Positions 1 through 7,637 of a stretch of 64,000 bases of DNA are shown here, piece by piece. This stretch comes from Chitinophagaceae bacterium DXS (GTDB taxonomy: Bacteria > Bacteroidota > Bacteroidia > Chitinophagales > Chitinophagaceae). How positions within the stretch are numbered: position 1 is the first letter of the stretch; each line of letters begins with the position of its first letter. Below the pieces are notes generated by a model, which was not told where the DNA came from, did not search any database, and saw nothing but the letters and a program-made list of their open reading frames with translations. Made by a program: the position numbers and the translations under genes. The stretch spans positions 1,386,621 through 1,450,620 of the forward strand of contig CP128386.1 of NCBI GenBank assembly GCA_030345135.1, written 5' to 3'.

Positions 1-85
1 AGTTTCCTGATTGCAGGATCTCGAAAATATGCCTCACTCCAAGGAAACGAATGGCTTCATCAAACAAGGTGTTTAAAAACTCCAT
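1..85 (-). CDS. Possible 5' end of an unidentified gene, running off the window
   Basis: Reading leftwards from an ATG at 85, 28 codons stay open to the window edge. The predicted start is MEFLNTLFDEAIRF followed by LGVRHIFEILQSGN. There is no convincing ribosome binding site, which is normal for this genome. I do not recognise the family. It could be a chance reading frame; the next gene to the right (cupin) points the same way. Confidence 0.35.
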   Translation of the reverse strand, partial: MEFLNTLFDEAIRFLGVRHIFEILQSGN

Positions 86-246
86 AGGCTTAATTTTTAG
101 CTTTATTAACCGGTATCATCGTTAGAAAACTAAAAATAGCAAATCCCACCGAACTAGCCGACTTTATTTATCCATATGTTTGAACAAAGTTTTTTTACCG
201 GGATATTTAAGGATTGAAAGCCGAACATAATCGACTGAAAATAAAT

Positions 247-579
247 CTACTGCATTTCGCCACCTTCATTTCCATAAAAAATGACCCAGGTAGCAAAATC
301 TTCCGTAAAATCAATAAAACGGTGCTCCATACTGGCAGGAACAAATAACACATCGCCGGTTTTGCAGGTAACGGTATCGCCATTGCGAAAAAAGAAACCT
401 GATCCGCTGGCTATAATATATAATTCGTCCTGTTTGTGAGGTTGTTGATGATCCACCTTTTCAGGCTTGTAATATTCAACGCTCATGCTGCCGTGCTGCA
501 TTAATGTAGTAAATGTTGCCTGGTCAGTTTCTTTAAGTCGTGTAACAGCATCTTCGAGAGATATCTTAAAATTGGCCAT
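247..579 (-). CDS. Small cupin-domain protein
   Basis: This 110-residue protein is a single cupin barrel. The metal-site pattern of cupin motif 1 is visible as HQQPHKQDELYIIASGSG (about residues 43-61), and motif 2 around GDVLFVPASMEHRF (about 75-88) supplies the last histidine. Such stand-alone cupins bind a metal or a small ligand; no specific substrate can be assigned. It sits 44 bp downstream of the saccharopine-dehydrogenase-like gene on the same strand and may be its cotranscribed partner. Confidence 0.8.
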   Translation of the reverse strand: MANFKISLEDAVTRLKETDQATFTTLMQHGSMSVEYYKPEKVDHQQPHKQDELYIIASGSGFFFRNGDTVTCKTGDVLFVPASMEHRFIDFTEDFATWVIFYGNEGGEMQ

Positions 580-623
580 AACCTGAAATTGTTGTTATTA
601 ATAGAGCTGAACAAATTGGCAAC

Positions 624-2123
624 TCAACTTTCATACTCTTCAAACGCAATGCCGTTCAGCCTTAATTCGCTGAGTACCGGGTCATAAATGCTTTCAATAA
701 CAGGGATGTGTAATCCTCTTGCAGGTATCTTATTCTTCAGGATCAGATTGGCAGCGATCCCTAAGGGTAACCCCACTGTTTTCGCCATCGCAGTAAAACG
801 GTTGTTATCGCCTTTTACAGCAAGCACACTTTTTATAACGGATTTTTTCCGGTCCTTCTCATATTCAATTTCATGCATCATAACTACCAGGTCCTTATCA
901 TCGGACTGTAATGCCAATTTTTTTTCCAATATCATTTGCATAATATCTGCAGCACTGCATGTATCCTTATTTATGAGGGACTGATCCTCCAGTCCAATAA
1001 AAAATAACTGGTTCATACTAACGTTGGCTTCATGCATCTGTCTGGCGATTTTTTCTGCAGCCATCGTCTTAACATTGTCTGTCGTTACCGTATTAAGCTG
1101 TCCATGCTGATCAACTAACATCATGTCATTTGCCACATCTGCCACGTCTGGCAGTTGCTCATCCTGTTGAACAAGCATCATCAGTTTTTCCATCAAATCC
1201 CTGGCGAAATCTATTCTTGAAGAAAGCATATTTTTAAGCCATTCGCCAAAACCATGTTTTTCAAAATGGTTTTTAAAGAATGCGGCAATGGTCATTCCGT
1301 TGGTATCGTAAATCTTCTCTTCGTTTGTCAGTTGCAGATCCACAATGTTTTTCCAGCCAAGACAAAAATCGGGATGCCTGAGTGTGGTTCGTACAAATGT
1401 ATTGGCTTCATCAAGATGGTAAAGCGGAATATAGCTCAATGAATCCCTGTTTGGGTAATAAGCAAAATCCTGCAGTCCCGGCACGTGTACTAACCTTTCA
1501 CTATCAAATAACGTTTCATAACCCAGGTGAACGGCCTTGTTATCCTCGCGGTATTCTGCACCGGCTTTGCCTGCAAGAATCACATTTCTCGGGTTCCAGC
1601 TTATTTTATAATGCCACGGATTATCATCGCTTTCCGGTGCGACCAATCCACCACAATGAGATTTGAAAGACGTTATTCTGGCACCGTTGTTTTTTATCCT
1701 GTGAATCAGCTGCATTGCGCTCATATGATCTATTCCCGGGTCAAGTCCCATTTCACATAAGAACAACAGATCATTTTTTACAATGTCTTTTTCGAGTTGC
1801 CTGATGTTGTCGTCGATATATGATGCCGTGATCAGATGCTTTTTTTCTGCAACACATTCTTTCGCTACAAGATAATGTAGTGCGGGCGGCATTAAAGAAA
1901 TTACCACATCGGCCTTTTGTACCAGGTTTTTGCGGGCTACATCGTCGTGTATATTGATTTCAATCGGAGTAACAAGGGGATGATTGCCTGTTTTTTCTTG
2001 TGCCGCATAAAGGTTATTGTCGGCAACTATAGCTGTCCATTGGTTTTCAGACGTTATTTTTTTCAGGTACTCAATCAGTACAGAAGAAGACTTGCCTGCG
2101 CCGAACAATAGTATTTGCTTCAT
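624..2123 (-). CDS. Saccharopine dehydrogenase-like oxidoreductase
   Basis: The 499-residue protein begins with a Rossmann nucleotide-binding motif (LLFGAGKSSSVLIEYL, residues 5-20), followed by a region typical of saccharopine dehydrogenase (MGLDPGIDHMSAMQL near residue 125, with SFKSHCGGLVAPESDDNPW after it). Family members catalyse NAD(P)-dependent reactions joining or splitting amino acids such as lysine with 2-oxoglutarate, so a role in lysine degradation is likely. It has the length of the reductase/dehydrogenase type and no fused domain. The cupin gene follows 44 bp downstream. The exact substrate is inferred from family only. Confidence 0.85.
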   Translation of the reverse strand: MKQILLFGAGKSSSVLIEYLKKITSENQWTAIVADNNLYAAQEKTGNHPLVTPIEINIHDDVARKNLVQKADVVISLMPPALHYLVAKECVAEKKHLITASYIDDNIRQLEKDIVKNDLLFLCEMGLDPGIDHMSAMQLIHRIKNNGARITSFKSHCGGLVAPESDDNPWHYKISWNPRNVILAGKAGAEYREDNKAVHLGYETLFDSERLVHVPGLQDFAYYPNRDSLSYIPLYHLDEANTFVRTTLRHPDFCLGWKNIVDLQLTNEEKIYDTNGMTIAAFFKNHFEKHGFGEWLKNMLSSRIDFARDLMEKLMMLVQQDEQLPDVADVANDMMLVDQHGQLNTVTTDNVKTMAAEKIARQMHEANVSMNQLFFIGLEDQSLINKDTCSAADIMQMILEKKLALQSDDKDLVVMMHEIEYEKDRKKSVIKSVLAVKGDNNRFTAMAKTVGLPLGIAANLILKNKIPARGLHIPVIESIYDPVLSELRLNGIAFEEYES

Positions 2124-2165
2124 GTAACGCTTTATTTAATAATTACCAATCAGGCCGGTTGAGGT

Positions 2166-2286
2166 AAGTCAAAATTAAAAAGTCAAAAGTTAAAAGGTTC
2201 CAGCGCAGGCTTGCTAATATTTTTTTAGAGCAAGCCCTCTCGGGGCACTACAATTTTTTGATTTTTTACTTTTGAATTTTGACTTT
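2166..2286. repeat. Heptad repeat pair forming an inverted repeat
   Basis: The left arm (2166-2193) reads as consecutive 7-mers AAGTCAA, AATTAAA, AAGTCAA, AAGTTAA. The right arm (2255-2286) is nearly its reverse complement: TTTTTGA, TTTTTTA, CTTTTGA, ATTTTGA. The RNA of this spacer could fold into a long AT-rich hairpin between the GYF_2 gene and the dehydrogenase gene. A further copy of the same word family lies at 61381-61490. Confidence 0.75.
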
Positions 2287-2326
2287 AATTACTTCCGGTT
2301 GTTTTAGTGCTTATTAAAAATAAAAA

Positions 2327-3712
2327 TTAATCGGCTACAACATACAAACCTTTTTGTTCGGAGCTTACAAGGGATACTTTATAGGTTATATTAGAAGCGT
2401 TAAGATCGTCAGGCGCCTTTACAGTTATATCCCTGTTAGCAGGCACATTTTTTATGTAGAGGGTTTCACCTTTTTTGTAAAATCCCTTTTTATCATAGTA
2501 CTGCAAATCAACCACAACAAGATCCAAAACGGAGGTCGTCATATTACGAAGACTGAGATGCACGTCTTCAACTACGCCAGGATATCGTGCTGACTGATTA
2601 ACTTTAATCAACTCATCAACTGTTTTTGTATTGCTTTTAGGCAGAACGGGCGTTTCAATCACCGGCTGTTGTTTTGCTGAATTAATAGTTGAAGGATTAA
2701 TTACAGTGTTGCTTGCTGTTTGGTAAAGCTGGTCATTGCCTTTTACGGCTGCGCCGTTTTTAGTGATAGCCTGGTGAATGATACCGTTTGATGTAGTAGC
2801 AGCCGGTTTCAAACTTTTAACGGTAGCTTGTTTTGGCTGTGTTTTAGCCACTTGTTTACCATTATGCGGATTTTTTGCCGTAGTACGCAGTTTGTTTTCA
2901 GCTGCGTTGATGTAAATCGGCGTTTTAGCATGCTCTTTTGCTACTTCTGCCGGAACCGCTTGCGGTGCCTGCTGTGGTTCTTCGTCTTGTTGTGGGGCGG
3001 TTTGTTCCTCGTCAACTGCAGACTGATCTGCTACAATGGTCTTTTGTTCAGCAGGCGTTTGTTTAGGTGCAACAGTGGTTGTTGCAGCCTGAGCGTTTTC
3101 TGGTTTTTCCGGTTTAAATACCATCCAAAGTCCCAGGGCAATTACGCCCAGCACCAGCAATGTCTCCATTAATTGTTTTCCGCTAACCGAAAGTGTGGGG
3201 CCATTTTTTCGCTTGTTACCGGTTAGTAAATGCTCAACATATCTTTCTTTGATTTCCTGTAGTGGCTGCTCGAACTTGGTTGTAAGTTCTACCGGCTCCT
3301 GTTTGCGCGGTGCCGGTTTCTCGGCCGGCTTTTCCGGTTGTGGGGAAGTGGCAGGTGTATGTTGTTGCCATTCTGAATACACTTCTTTCCATGAAGGAGT
3401 TTCTTCCTTTGCAGCCGGAGCAGCAGGGGTTTCGTCTTTATCTATCCTTCTCCAGGCGGCAGAAATTCTGAATTTAGGCTTCGCTGTGGCCGGCTTTGTT
3501 GTTGCAGCAGCCGGTTTTTTATAAAACCTGTCAAACGGCTGTTCTTCAATTACGGGCGCAAATTCTTTCAAAGCCGGTATCTCGCTGGGATAAAGCCATG
3601 CAGCAGTTCTACCTTCCTCCCAAATCAGGTCGTAAGGTTTCAGCCCCATTTTAGCCAGCTGTTCAGCGGTGAAGGGGCCCGATTCTTTATTGTTTCTCAG
3701 TAAAAGGTACAT
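2327..3712 (-). CDS. GYF_2-domain membrane protein of unknown function
   Basis: Residues 1-50 match the GYF_2 (DUF4339) domain: MYLLLRNNKESGPFTAEQL, then DLIWEEGRTAAWLYPSEI. A long Pro/Ala/Lys-rich linker follows, then one transmembrane segment (LLVLGVIALGLWMVF, around residue 190), a low-complexity Gln/Ala/Pro stretch, and a folded C-terminal part of about 90 residues (VVEDVHLSLRNMTTSVLDLV onwards) resembling an Ig-like or FxLYD-type domain. The topology suggests a cytoplasmic GYF domain and a periplasmic C-terminus. The ATG at 3712 is preferred over a GTG six codons upstream because the domain begins exactly there. Function unknown. Confidence 0.75.
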   Translation of the reverse strand: MYLLLRNNKESGPFTAEQLAKMGLKPYDLIWEEGRTAAWLYPSEIPALKEFAPVIEEQPFDRFYKKPAAATTKPATAKPKFRISAAWRRIDKDETPAAPAAKEETPSWKEVYSEWQQHTPATSPQPEKPAEKPAPRKQEPVELTTKFEQPLQEIKERYVEHLLTGNKRKNGPTLSVSGKQLMETLLVLGVIALGLWMVFKPEKPENAQAATTTVAPKQTPAEQKTIVADQSAVDEEQTAPQQDEEPQQAPQAVPAEVAKEHAKTPIYINAAENKLRTTAKNPHNGKQVAKTQPKQATVKSLKPAATTSNGIIHQAITKNGAAVKGNDQLYQTASNTVINPSTINSAKQQPVIETPVLPKSNTKTVDELIKVNQSARYPGVVEDVHLSLRNMTTSVLDLVVVDLQYYDKKGFYKKGETLYIKNVPANRDITVKAPDDLNASNITYKVSLVSSEQKGLYVVAD

Positions 3713-3923
3713 AAAGCCGGAGTTAGTCACCTAATAATGCATATTGCATGCCTATTATTGTAAAAAATAAGTTATTACTCATATTTTTTTTGAAATATGG
3801 GCGTTTGGGCAATGATCTTGCTTAAACTACGTTCATGTGGGCCGTTAACAGGGCATACCCTGCGCAGCCCGCTAAATCAGGGTTCAACTAAAATGTTCGT
3901 ATCATTGCACTAACTATTAAACT

Positions 3924-4742
3924 ATGGTTCAGAAGAATTTTGGGATATATGGCGAAGATGACGCTGCAACCAGGCTCTATGTTGAGATTGGTGACAGCAT
4001 CATAGCATGCTGGAGTATCACTGATAATAATGACTGGCTTCATTCTTTCGAATTATTTGAATTTGGCAAGGATATGTCTGACTACGAGGAGATATTCCGT
4101 CAGACTAAGCTTTATTCCAAATTATTGTCTCAATCCTATCCGGATGTAAAAATTATTCTCAACAATAAGGACGTGGTTGCAGTTCCGGGGAGTTTTTACA
4201 GGGAGGATTCATTGAATGATTATTTTCTGTTGGAAACGGGTGCTCCCGCTCATGGAAAGGTGATGAAGGATATAGTTCCGGATTATATAGTGGCTTATTG
4301 TATACCGGAAACAATTCTTGCTGCTGCCGAACGCGCTTTTCCGAAAGTTTCATTCTCGCATAAAAAAACGCTTCTATACAATACAGATACGCAGGAATAT
4401 CCAAAGGATGCGCTATTGCAGGTAGCATTTTACAGAAATAATTGTTCGGTTGTTGTTTATCAACAGCACGCAATTTCACTGGTGCAGAATTTCTGTTACC
4501 AAACTTCAGAAGACGTGTTGTACTTTCTGTTGAATTGCATGAAACAACTGAATATTGAAAATTCGGACGCAACGGTACAGGTAAGCGGCTTGATCGATAA
4601 AAACTCGGCAATGTATGGTGAATTGTATAAGTACATTGCCAATCTTGAAACAGATGACCTTTCGGCTGATAAGCTGGATAAGGCTGTTTTTGAGGATTAC
4701 CCGTTGCATTATTTTTCACCCTTTTATAAAATGGTTGTATGA
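3924..4742 (+). CDS. DUF3822 family protein
   Basis: The 272-residue protein fits the DUF3822 family of Bacteroidota, which has the actin-like fold of cell-division/pilus ATPases in degenerate form; its function is not established. No signal peptide or membrane segment is seen, so it should be cytoplasmic. Its stop overlaps the rsmD start by 4 bp (ATGA), so the two are translationally coupled. It is the first gene of the forward operon ending with rnr. The family call rests on length, the sequence pattern (for example VAVPGSFYRE) and the habitual rsmD neighbour. Confidence 0.75.
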   Translation: MVQKNFGIYGEDDAATRLYVEIGDSIIACWSITDNNDWLHSFELFEFGKDMSDYEEIFRQTKLYSKLLSQSYPDVKIILNNKDVVAVPGSFYREDSLNDYFLLETGAPAHGKVMKDIVPDYIVAYCIPETILAAAERAFPKVSFSHKKTLLYNTDTQEYPKDALLQVAFYRNNCSVVVYQQHAISLVQNFCYQTSEDVLYFLLNCMKQLNIENSDATVQVSGLIDKNSAMYGELYKYIANLETDDLSADKLDKAVFEDYPLHYFSPFYKMVV

Positions 4743-5278
4743 GGATAATATCCGGAAAATGGGGCGGAAGAAAAATTAGCCCTCCGGCCAAAATGCCTTA
4801 TACAAGGCCAACTACAGATATTGCCAAGGAAGGATTATTTAATATTCTCCAGAACAGGATCAGTTTTGATGATATAAAAACCCTCGACCTGTTTGGCGGT
4901 ACAGGAAGCATAAGTTATGAACTTGCTTCACGTGGTGCATCGGATCTGACAATTATTGAGAAAGATCCGCAAATGTATTCCTTCATTAAAAAGAACATTG
5001 ATACGATAGGTATTGAAAACTGCAAATTGCTTAAGATGGATGTATTTGGTTTTCTGTCTTCCTGCAACGACCAGTTTGATTTTATTTTCGCCGGTCCTCC
5101 CTATGCATTGGGAACTATTGACGAGCTACCTAAAATCATTGTGGAGAAAAAGCTGATAGCGCCTGACGGCTTTTTTGTGCTGGAACACACACCGCGTAAT
5201 GCTTATGAACAATTTGAAGGCTTCAGCTTTTTGCGCAATTACGGAACAACGTTGTTTTCTTTTTTTGTTGCTTCATAG
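4739..5278 (+). CDS. rsmD: 16S rRNA (guanine966-N2)-methyltransferase, RsmD
   Basis: The 179-residue protein starts with MRIISGKWGGRKI and the RPTTDIAKEGLFNIL signature of RsmD. Next comes the SAM-binding motif LDLFGGTGSISYELASRGA (residues 48-66). RsmD methylates G966 of 16S rRNA during 30S assembly. The catalytic motif IV, normally (D/N)PP(Y/F), reads AGPPY here (about residues 119-123), with glycine replacing the acidic/amide residue. That could affect catalysis or be a lineage variant. The gene overlaps the upstream DUF3822 gene by 4 bp. Confidence 0.88.
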   Translation: MRIISGKWGGRKISPPAKMPYTRPTTDIAKEGLFNILQNRISFDDIKTLDLFGGTGSISYELASRGASDLTIIEKDPQMYSFIKKNIDTIGIENCKLLKMDVFGFLSSCNDQFDFIFAGPPYALGTIDELPKIIVEKKLIAPDGFFVLEHTPRNAYEQFEGFSFLRNYGTTLFSFFVAS

Positions 5279-5330
5279 CAAAGAATGGAGTAACAGTTTT
5301 TTCTGATATCTTACAAATCCAAAAACCATT

Positions 5331-5969
5331 ATGCGGCCCATTTTTATAACAGGCATAGGCACAGGTGTAGGAAAAACGGTAACGGCGGCCATTATTACCG
5401 AAGCGTTGCAGGCGGACTACTGGAAGCCGGTTCAGACCGGTTTGGAAGAAGGTACCGACGCCAATACCATTCAAACATTGCTTTCAAATACAAACTCCCG
5501 GGTTTTTGATGAAGTGTACAGACTGCATTTACCTGCCTCTCCGCATATTGCAGCCAAAGAAGAAAATGTAGTTATAGATACAGATAAAATTCTTGCCCGT
5601 TATCAGCAGCTGCAAAAAGATAGCGATCTGATGATAGTAGAAGGTGCAGGGGGATTGTTGGTGCCGTTAAATGACGATGAATTTATTCTTCACCTGGCAA
5701 AGAAACTGAATGCTAAAGTAATTCTCGTAAGCAGAAATTACCTCGGAAGCATTAATCATTCGTTGTTAACTGCAGCCGTATGCAAACAGCACAATATTGA
5801 TGTAATTGGCTGGATGTTCAATGATCAGTTTCAGGGTTATGAAGAAGATATTGTACGTTGGAGCGGTTATCCTAAAATAGGATCAGTTCAACAAGCCGGC
5901 ACCGTAAGTAGATCTTTTGTTGCTGAGCAGGCTGCTGCTGTACGATCATCACTACAAGCATTACTATGA
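5331..5969 (+). CDS. bioD: Dethiobiotin synthase
   Basis: BioD closes the ureido ring of dethiobiotin from 7,8-diaminopelargonate, CO2 and ATP, the penultimate step of biotin synthesis. The P-loop is at the N-terminus (FITGIGTGVGKTVTAA, residues 5-20), followed by the substrate lysine region (YWKPVQTGLEEG, about 30-41) and the EGAGGLLVPL motif (about 104-113). The 212-residue length is normal. No other bio genes are in the window. Its end overlaps the next gene by 4 bp, so it is coupled within the operon. Confidence 0.93.
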   Translation: MRPIFITGIGTGVGKTVTAAIITEALQADYWKPVQTGLEEGTDANTIQTLLSNTNSRVFDEVYRLHLPASPHIAAKEENVVIDTDKILARYQQLQKDSDLMIVEGAGGLLVPLNDDEFILHLAKKLNAKVILVSRNYLGSINHSLLTAAVCKQHNIDVIGWMFNDQFQGYEEDIVRWSGYPKIGSVQQAGTVSRSFVAEQAAAVRSSLQALL

Positions 5970-6535
5970 CAAAAAAGGAATTAAGAAGCACATATAAGCA
6001 AAAGCGGCTGGAAATATCTTCAAAAGAGAAACTCAGGCTGGACGATCTGCTTCTCATAAGATTTCAACAACTGGCTTTTGAAAATGTGGAAGTATTGTTG
6101 TCATACTGGCCAATGGGGCATCATGCCGAGCCAAATACGATTCTTTATACTTCGTATCTCAGGCACAGTATACCAGGCCTGCGAATCGGATACACAAGAA
6201 CCAACTTTGGCGATTGCTCAATGCAGGCTGTTGAGATTAATGAAGATACACTGTACACAACAAATCATATCGGAATCACGGAGCCATGCGGCGACATATA
6301 TATTGATCCTGAAGAAATAGATCTTGTATTTGTGCCGATGCTTATCTGTGATGTTGATGGTTACCGGGTGGGATATGGAAAAGGCTTTTATGACAGATTT
6401 TTGTCTCGTTGCAGGCCGGATGTTTTAAAAGTTGGTTTCAGTTATTTTGAACCGGTTTCAACAATAGACGACCGTAATGAGTTTGACATACCTTTAGATT
6501 ACTGTATTACACAAGACTGTATTTATGAATTTTAA
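5966..6535 (+). CDS. 5-formyltetrahydrofolate cyclo-ligase
   Basis: This 189-residue enzyme uses ATP to convert 5-formyl-THF to 5,10-methenyl-THF and so recycles folate. The C-terminal family signature is clear: LVFVPMLICDVDGYRVGYG, then KGFYDRFL (about residues 115-141). The N-terminus has the basic helix KKELRSTYKQKRLEI that contacts ATP. It overlaps bioD by 4 bp and lpxK by 11 bp, showing a compressed operon. Confidence 0.92.
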   Translation: MTKKELRSTYKQKRLEISSKEKLRLDDLLLIRFQQLAFENVEVLLSYWPMGHHAEPNTILYTSYLRHSIPGLRIGYTRTNFGDCSMQAVEINEDTLYTTNHIGITEPCGDIYIDPEEIDLVFVPMLICDVDGYRVGYGKGFYDRFLSRCRPDVLKVGFSYFEPVSTIDDRNEFDIPLDYCITQDCIYEF

Positions 6536-7613
6536 TGCCATCTTTTTAAAATCTTTCAGGGTATTATTGTTGCCATTTGCCTTAATCTATGGTGTCATTG
6601 TTATGCTTAGAAATTACCTGTTTGATAAAAAGATCATTAAGTCGGCATCATTTAACCTGCCACTGATCTGTATCGGTAATTTATCGGTGGGCGGAACCGG
6701 AAAATCGCCCATGGTTGAATATATTGTAGAATTGTTGCAAAATAAATTCTCGGTAGCCACTTTAAGCCGCGGTTATAAAAGAAAAACAAAGGGCTATGTA
6801 CTGGCTGGTGAACAAACTACAGCGCTGGAAATTGGAGATGAGCCTATGCAGTTCCATATTAAATTTCCCGGAATTCCCGTAGCAGTGGGAGAGGAGCGAA
6901 TTGTAGCTATTCCGCAATTGTTACATGACAGGCCTGAAGTGCAGGCGATAATCCTGGATGACGCATTTCAGCATCGGTCAGTAGAAGCCGGCTTGAACAT
7001 TTTGCTTACGGATTATAATAATCTCTTTACGAGAGACTTCTTTCTTCCAACAGGCGACCTGCGCGATCAACGCTCTTCCTATAAAAGGGCCGATATGATC
7101 ATTGTTACTAAATGCCCCGGTTCTTTGAGTGCAGAGGAAAGACAAAAAATTAGTGATGAGATAGAACCGCTGGCAGATCAGAAAATTTTCTTCACGACAA
7201 TTGAATATGGGGTACCATATCATATCAGCAGTCATAAGACAAGGTATATTACAGAGGTGGATGAGATCTTGTTGGTAAGCGGCATTGCCAATCCAAAACC
7301 GTTAAAAGATTATCTTCAGGATAGCACCGGTGCTTATTATGAAATGGTGTACAGCGATCATCACATTTTTACAATAGATGATCTGAAAGATATTCAAAAA
7401 AAATACGATGGCATACAGGTGCAACAAAAATATGTGCTCACAACAGAGAAGGATGCTGTAAGATTATTTAAATTTAAGCAGCAACTGGAGCATATGGCCG
7501 TGTACGTGTTGCCCATCACTCATAAATTTCTGTTTGAAGAGGGCCCGCTTTTTGATGCTGCGATACAGGGATTTATAAGAAATTTTAAAGACAAGCATGA
7601 TGCCGGCAATTAG
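6525..7613 (+). CDS. lpxK: Tetraacyldisaccharide 4'-kinase
   Basis: LpxK phosphorylates the 4' position of the lipid A disaccharide at the inner membrane. The protein has an N-terminal hydrophobic anchor (VLLLPFALIYGVIVML), a P-loop (GNLSVGGTGKSPMVEY, about residues 51-66) and the family motif DDAFQHRSVEAGLNIL (about 145-160). Its 362 residues match the family. It supports a Gram-negative envelope, as does waaA at 26.7-27.9 kb. Confidence 0.93.
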   Translation: MNFNAIFLKSFRVLLLPFALIYGVIVMLRNYLFDKKIIKSASFNLPLICIGNLSVGGTGKSPMVEYIVELLQNKFSVATLSRGYKRKTKGYVLAGEQTTALEIGDEPMQFHIKFPGIPVAVGEERIVAIPQLLHDRPEVQAIILDDAFQHRSVEAGLNILLTDYNNLFTRDFFLPTGDLRDQRSSYKRADMIIVTKCPGSLSAEERQKISDEIEPLADQKIFFTTIEYGVPYHISSHKTRYITEVDEILLVSGIANPKPLKDYLQDSTGAYYEMVYSDHHIFTIDDLKDIQKKYDGIQVQQKYVLTTEKDAVRLFKFKQQLEHMAVYVLPITHKFLFEEGPLFDAAIQGFIRNFKDKHDAGN

Positions 7614-7637
7614 TTGACCGGCAATAAAAAGATAGTC

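Noticed and set aside
7614-7637. TTG start for RNase R directly after the lpxK stop
   Set aside because: It adds only eight residues; the ATG at 7638 is a better start.
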